Shown: piece by piece, positions 60,798 through 64,000 of the stretch
How the letters are laid out: every line of letters starts with the position of its first letter
Position numbering within the stretch: the first letter of the stretch is position 1
From: Bradyrhizobium diazoefficiens
Lineage (GTDB): Bacteria; Pseudomonadota; Alphaproteobacteria; Rhizobiales; Xanthobacteraceae
Assembly: GCF_016616235.1 (NCBI RefSeq)
Contig: NZ_CP067100.1
Span: 7,065,001-7,129,000 of the forward strand
Length of the DNA stretch: 64,000 nt
Reading direction: 5' to 3'
Position numbers and translations under genes: made by a program
The notes under the pieces: model-generated
The model's database searches: none
The model's input: the letters and a program-made list of their open reading frames with translations, nothing else
What the model was told of the DNA's origin: nothing

Positions 60798-62109
60798 TGT
60801 CCAGACCGGATAGATAGGTAACAGAGTAGACCGGATGGATGGGTGACAGTTCTCTGTCGGCTGGGAGGATCAGCCGATGCCTTGGCGGGAGAGCTGTACA
60901 ATGGACGAACGAGTTCGCTTCATCTCGGATCAGCGAACCGGCTTGTGGACGATGACGGAGCTTTGCGAGCGCTACGAGATTAGCCGCAAGACCGGTTATA
61001 AGTGGCTGGAGCGCTACCGGTTGGAAGGACCTGCCGGGCTGGCGGATCGCTCCCATGCCGCGCGGGTTCATGGACGGGCGACACCACAGCACATCGTGGA
61101 TGCGATTGTGGGGCTGCGGCTTGAGCGGCCGAGCTGGGGACCGCGCAAGATCGTCAGCAAACTTGAGGCTCGCCAAGGGGACGTCGATTGGCCGTCGGCC
61201 TCGACGGCGGGCGGGATTCTCAAACGGGCGGGACTGGTGAGCAACCGTCGGACCCGGCGGCGTGCGCCGCCGCGCATGGGGCAACTGACGGTGCCTCAGC
61301 ATGCCAACCATGTATGGGCGCTCGATCACAAGGGCTGGATCCGCCTGGGCGACGGATCTCGCGTTGAACCGTTCACGGTGACCGATGGCTTCAGCCGCTA
61401 TTTGATTAGCCTGGCGGCGACGGGCAGCACGCAACATGCCGAGTGCCAACCGCTGCTGGAGCGGGCGTTTCGCGAGTACGGCTTGCCGCAGATCATCCGC
61501 TCCGACAACGGCTCGCCGTTCGCCTCGACCGGAACCACGGGCCTGACGGCACTGTCGGTATGGTGGATCAAGCTTGGCATCCGCCATGAACGGATTGATC
61601 CCGGCCATCCACAGCAGAACGGCCGCCACGAGCGTTTTCACCTCACGCTTCTGGAGGCCATGCAGCCGCCGCCGCCGACCCAGGCCGCGCAGGCTCGTCG
61701 CTTCGCGGCATTCGTGCGCGACTACAACGAAGAACGACCGCACGAGTCACTTGGCCAGCGCCCACCTGCCAGCGTCTATCAGCCTTCGTCTCGTGCGATG
61801 CCGAGGCGGCTTCCGGAGCCGGATTATCCAGCCGAAGCCGCGGTGCGCCAGGTCCGCTCCAACGGCGAGATCAAGTGGCGCGGCGAACTCATTCACATCT
61901 CCAGCGCTCTCATTGGTGAGGCCGTTGCCGTCGAGGAGGCCGCCGATGGGCAATGGCAAGTGCGCTTCTTCCACATACCGATCGGCATCATCGACCAGAA
62001 AACACGCAGGCTGCGGCGCTGCGCTAGCGCAGCGCCGCAGCCGACCAAACCATGAACGATTGTTACCTATCCATCCGGTCTGTTTTGTTACCCATCCATC
62101 CGCTGGACA
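60798..62109 (+). mobile_element. IS481-type insertion sequence (about 1.31 kb) with 4-bp target duplication
   Basis: The left end is TGTCCAGACCGGATAGATAGG and the right end, complemented, TGTCCAGCGGATGGATGGG. Imperfect inverted repeats extend over about 50 bp because each end contains two copies of a CGGATGGATRGGTAACA-like unit. AGCG occurs directly at both flanks (60794-60797, 62110-62113). The element begins 26 bp after the IS4-type element and ends one base before the stop codon of the DUF559 gene. Confidence 0.85.
60901..62055 (+). CDS. IS481-family transposase (rve integrase core)
   Basis: This is a 384-residue DDE transposase. It has an N-terminal helix-turn-helix (WTMTELCERYEISRKTGYKWLERYRLEG) and a second HTH-like region (RPSWGPRKIVSKLEARQ). 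The rve core has WALDHKGWIRLGD (Asp), IRSDNGSPFAS (Asp) and HPQQNGRHERFHLTLLEAM (Glu). ATG 60901 has GGGAGAG upstream. The frame is intact, so the element may be active. Confidence 0.93.
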   Translation: MDERVRFISDQRTGLWTMTELCERYEISRKTGYKWLERYRLEGPAGLADRSHAARVHGRATPQHIVDAIVGLRLERPSWGPRKIVSKLEARQGDVDWPSASTAGGILKRAGLVSNRRTRRRAPPRMGQLTVPQHANHVWALDHKGWIRLGDGSRVEPFTVTDGFSRYLISLAATGSTQHAECQPLLERAFREYGLPQIIRSDNGSPFASTGTTGLTALSVWWIKLGIRHERIDPGHPQQNGRHERFHLTLLEAMQPPPPTQAAQARRFAAFVRDYNEERPHESLGQRPPASVYQPSSRAMPRRLPEPDYPAEAAVRQVRSNGEIKWRGELIHISSALIGEAVAVEEAADGQWQVRFFHIPIGIIDQKTRRLRRCASAAPQPTKP

Positions 62110-62114
62110 AGCGG

Positions 62115-62507
62115 CTACGTTCGGCGGTGCTTCAGGGGTGTCGTTTCCGCCTCGCGCGATCCGTACAGCTCGACGTAGATGCGTTCGAGCACGGCCGTCA
62201 GGTCGCTCGTGATCTCCGAATTCCAGAAGCGGATGACGCGGTAGCCTTTGTTCTCGAGCCAGCGTTGGCGTTCGATGTCTCGCGCAGCGACATCATCTTC
62301 GTTGTGATGGCCACCGTCGAGTTCGATGATGGGCTGCTTGGCTGGACAGAAGAAGTCGACGACGTAGGGACCGATTGGAGCTTGGCGGCGGAAGTGTGAG
62401 CCGTCCATCGGGAGGTCTTTGAGGGCGCGCCACAGCGTCCGTTCATGCGGGGTGGTGTTCACCCTCAGCTTCTTTGCGGCGGCGCGTTGGATTGATGTTG
62501 AGACCAT
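62115..62507 (-). CDS. DUF559 domain protein (PD-(D/E)XK/Vsr-like fold)
   Basis: This is a 130-residue protein: AAAKKLRVNTTPHERTLWRALKDL, FRRQAPIGPYVVDFFCPAKQPIIELDGGHH, then RDIERQRWLENKGYRVIRFWNSEI. The VVDFxC...IIELDGxxH and RDxxRxxWLxxxGYxVIRFWNxE motifs are those of DUF559, related to very-short-patch-repair nucleases; nuclease activity is inferred from fold. The IS481-type element abuts its 3' end, but the domain looks complete. Confidence 0.9.
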   Translation of the reverse strand: MVSTSIQRAAAKKLRVNTTPHERTLWRALKDLPMDGSHFRRQAPIGPYVVDFFCPAKQPIIELDGGHHNEDDVAARDIERQRWLENKGYRVIRFWNSEITSDLTAVLERIYVELYGSREAETTPLKHRRT

Positions 62508-62518
62508 TTGTGTGGCTT

Positions 62519-62580
62519 CACCCCACCCCGCTCACGCTTCGCGTGAGCGACCCTCCCCCCTCCAGGGGAGGGCAAGGGAA
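62519..62580. repeat. palindromic repeat upstream of the DUF559 gene
   Basis: TCACCCCACCCC is followed by GCTCACGC-TTC-GCGTGAGC (62530-62548) and CCCTCCCCCCTCCAGGGGAGGG (62551-62572), then CAAGGGAAGCG. It is the same unit as at 54.0 and 59.2 kb, including the GGAAGCG tail at which the IS481-type element inserted at the other locus. Confidence 0.85.
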
Positions 62581-62610
62581 GCGTCGCCTTGATGCAATTG
62601 CAAGTGGTGC

Positions 62611-63384
62611 CTACACTGCCGCCGTCGTCACGCCGCCGTCGATCACGATGGTCTGGCCGGTCATGAAGCTGGAGGCGTCGGAGGCGAGATAGGCTACCGC
62701 GCCGGCGATTTCGTCGGGCTCGCCGATGCGGCGGAGCGGCGTGGTGGCGGTGCGGCGCTTGAGGTTGGCTTCGTCTTCCCACAGCGCGCGGGCGAAGTCG
62801 GTCTTGACGAGGCCGGGCGCGATGCAATTGACGCGGACGCCTTTCGGGCCCCATTCGCCGGCGAGCGAGCGGCACAGCGCGAAGTCGGCGGCCTTGGAGA
62901 TGCCGTAGGCGCCGATCACGGTCGAGCCGCGCAAGCCGCCGATCGAGGAGATGATGACGACGGAGCCGCTGCCGCGTTCGGCCATCTGCGGGATTGCCAG
63001 CGCGCAGAGCCAGATGTTGCTCTTGACGTTGCTGCCCATGATCTTGTCGAAGGCTTCGTCCGTGATGTCGAGCAACGGGCCGTAATAGGGGTTCACCGCG
63101 GCGTTACAGACGAGGATGTCGATCTTGCCGTAGTGCTTGGTGGCGCCCGCAATCAGCGCCTCGACCTCGTTCTTGCGCGCAATGTTGCAGGGGATGACGA
63201 TGGCGTCACCGCCTGATGCAATGATGCCGTCGGCGACCTCCTTGCAGGCCTCTGCCTTGCGGGAGGAGACCACGACCTTGGCGCCGAGCTTGGCCAGCAG
63301 TTCCGCGGAAGAGCGGCCGATGCCGCGGCTGGAGCCGGTGACCACGGCGACTTTTCCGGTGAGATCGAACGGGGTGTTTTTCAT
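62611..63384 (-). CDS. short-chain dehydrogenase/reductase
   Basis: This is a 257-residue classical SDR. It has VAVVTGSSRGIGRSSAELL (cofactor loop; VVSSRK downstream suggests NADP preference), ILVCNAAVNPYYG (NAG-like motif), VVIISSIGG (catalytic Ser), YGISK (Tyr/Lys) and APGLVKTDFA. The neighbouring acyl-CoA dehydrogenase on the same strand suggests a role in fatty acid or aromatic acid oxidation; the substrate is unknown. Confidence 0.92.
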   Translation of the reverse strand: MKNTPFDLTGKVAVVTGSSRGIGRSSAELLAKLGAKVVVSSRKAEACKEVADGIIASGGDAIVIPCNIARKNEVEALIAGATKHYGKIDILVCNAAVNPYYGPLLDITDEAFDKIMGSNVKSNIWLCALAIPQMAERGSGSVVIISSIGGLRGSTVIGAYGISKAADFALCRSLAGEWGPKGVRVNCIAPGLVKTDFARALWEDEANLKRRTATTPLRRIGEPDEIAGAVAYLASDASSFMTGQTIVIDGGVTTAAV

Positions 63385-63439
63385 TGGTGTTGCTCCGTTG
63401 CGTCGGCTTGTTCGGTGTCATCGGCCGGCTTGACCGGGC

Positions 63440-63515
63440 GATCCAGTATTCCAGAGTCGGCGCGGCTGGAGTCGTGAGGCCGCGGCGTACTGGATCCCCC
63501 GCTTTCGCGGGGGAT
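63440..63515. repeat. palindromic intergenic repeat between acyl-CoA dehydrogenase and SDR genes
   Basis: GATCCAGTA (63440-63448) pairs with TACTGGATC (63488-63496), and ATCCCCCGC-TTTC-GCGGGGGAT forms a second hairpin (63494-63515). It looks like a dispersed REP-type unit different from the CCCTCC family, and may end transcription of the upstream dehydrogenase gene. Confidence 0.7.
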
Positions 63516-63531
63516 GACAGTCGTCGTGTGG

Positions 63532-63999
63532 TTAGATCAACCCGCCCGCATCCGCGACGCGGCGCTGGTGGTAGTCGGTGTCGCCGAAGGTGTTCTCGAT
63601 CATGGTGAGGCGCTTGAAATAGTGGCCGATCTTCGCCTCCATGGTCATGCCGATGCCGCCATGGAGCTGGATCGACTGCTGTCCGACGAATTTGGCCGAC
63701 TTGCCGATCTGCACCTTGGCCGCGGCGATGGCGTTGCTGCGCTCCTTGGCGTTCTCGAAATCGTTCGCCATGGTCGCGAACATCGACATCGAGCGCGCCT
63801 GCTCGGTGGCGACGAACATGTCGGAGGCGCGGTGCTGGAGCGACTGGAACGAGCCGATCGGCACACCGAACTGTTTTCGGGTCTTGATGTATTCGACCGT
63901 GGTCTTGAGCGATTCGTCCATCAGGCCGACGGCTTCGGCGCACAGTGCGACGCGGGCCTCGTCCACCACACGCTCGATCAAAGCGAGCGAGTCGTCGGG
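63532..63999 (-). CDS. acyl-CoA dehydrogenase, C-terminal part (5' end outside window)
   Basis: The frame is open to the window edge, giving about 155 residues of the C-terminal helical domain of the family: EARVALCAEAVGLMDESLKTTVEYIKTRKQFGVPIGSFQSLQHRASDM, then VGQQSIQLHGGIGMTMEAKIGHYFKRL. TRKQFGxPIxxFQxxQH and QLHGGIGMT are the family signatures contacting FAD. A roughly 380-residue flavoenzyme is expected; substrate unknown. Same strand as the SDR. Confidence 0.92.
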   Translation of the reverse strand, partial: PDDSLALIERVVDEARVALCAEAVGLMDESLKTTVEYIKTRKQFGVPIGSFQSLQHRASDMFVATEQARSMSMFATMANDFENAKERSNAIAAAKVQIGKSAKFVGQQSIQLHGGIGMTMEAKIGHYFKRLTMIENTFGDTDYHQRRVADAGGLI

Positions 64000-64000
64000 A

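Noticed and set aside
59209..61743. 844-codon minus-strand frame spanning both insertion sequences
   Set aside because: It runs antisense across two independent mobile elements and a repeat, which cannot be one gene; the plus-strand transposases explain the region.
62115..62507. DUF559 gene as part of a restriction or defence system
   Set aside because: It stands alone, with no methyltransferase or partner, and such genes are common single genes next to repeats and IS elements.

Overview
The window is about 64 kb of high-GC alphaproteobacterial chromosome. It is most likely Bradyrhizobium or a close relative. This is inferred from the codon and GC character, the stand-alone HWE-type kinase, the CycM-type cytochrome beside kdsB and pheA, the urt-ure arrangement and the dispersed intergenic palindromes. 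No rRNA, tRNA or CRISPR array was found.

Layout. (1) 0-3.4 kb: the C-terminal part of an OpgC-like membrane protein, a TetR regulator flanked by two copies of a ~100-bp repeat, and an HWE/CHASE sensor kinase. (2) 3.6-15.7 kb: one long leftward nitrogen cluster, urtABCDE (urea ABC importer) followed by ureD-A-B-[HD hydrolase]-C-[small monooxygenase]-E-F-G. It is preceded by a near-consensus sigma-54 promoter. Urea is imported by Urt and hydrolysed by the Ni urease UreABC, which UreDEFG matures. (3) 16.1-18.6 kb: a cold-adaptation trio of DEAD-box helicase, IF-1 paralogue and CspA. (4) 18.6-31.7 kb: a tad/cpa Flp-pilus locus. Pilin, CpaA-F and TadBC are on +. TadE-like proteins, a CpaC-N-terminal-like protein and TadD are on -. 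A fatty-acid hydroxylase gene sits inside it. (5) 31.7-37.2 kb: a metallophosphoesterase gene broken by an in-frame amber codon, an M17 aminopeptidase plus NlpC/P60 pair, a cyclase remnant and small orphan genes. (6) 37.2-45 kb: a leftward Yej-type peptide ABC importer with two binding proteins. (7) 45-53.8 kb: cycM, kdsB-pheA, a luciferase-like oxidoreductase and metF-metH. (8) 54-64 kb: an arsR-GST operon divergent from a threonine dehydratase, a decayed secreted-protein gene, a lower-GC gene pair of unknown function and glpK. Next come two insertion sequences (IS4-type and IS481-type) placed within a few bases of each other in a hairpin repeat. A DUF559 gene, an SDR and the C-terminus of an acyl-CoA dehydrogenase close the window.

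Most of the window is ordinary core metabolism. The points most worth a second look are the stand-alone SpoT-like HD hydrolase embedded between ureB and ureC, the kinase with a degenerate ATP-binding N-box, the amber-interrupted phosphoesterase, the unrecognised two-gene unit at 56.8-57.5 kb, and the hairpin repeat family that serves as a double IS target. I did not find a convincing complete novel defence or mobile system.
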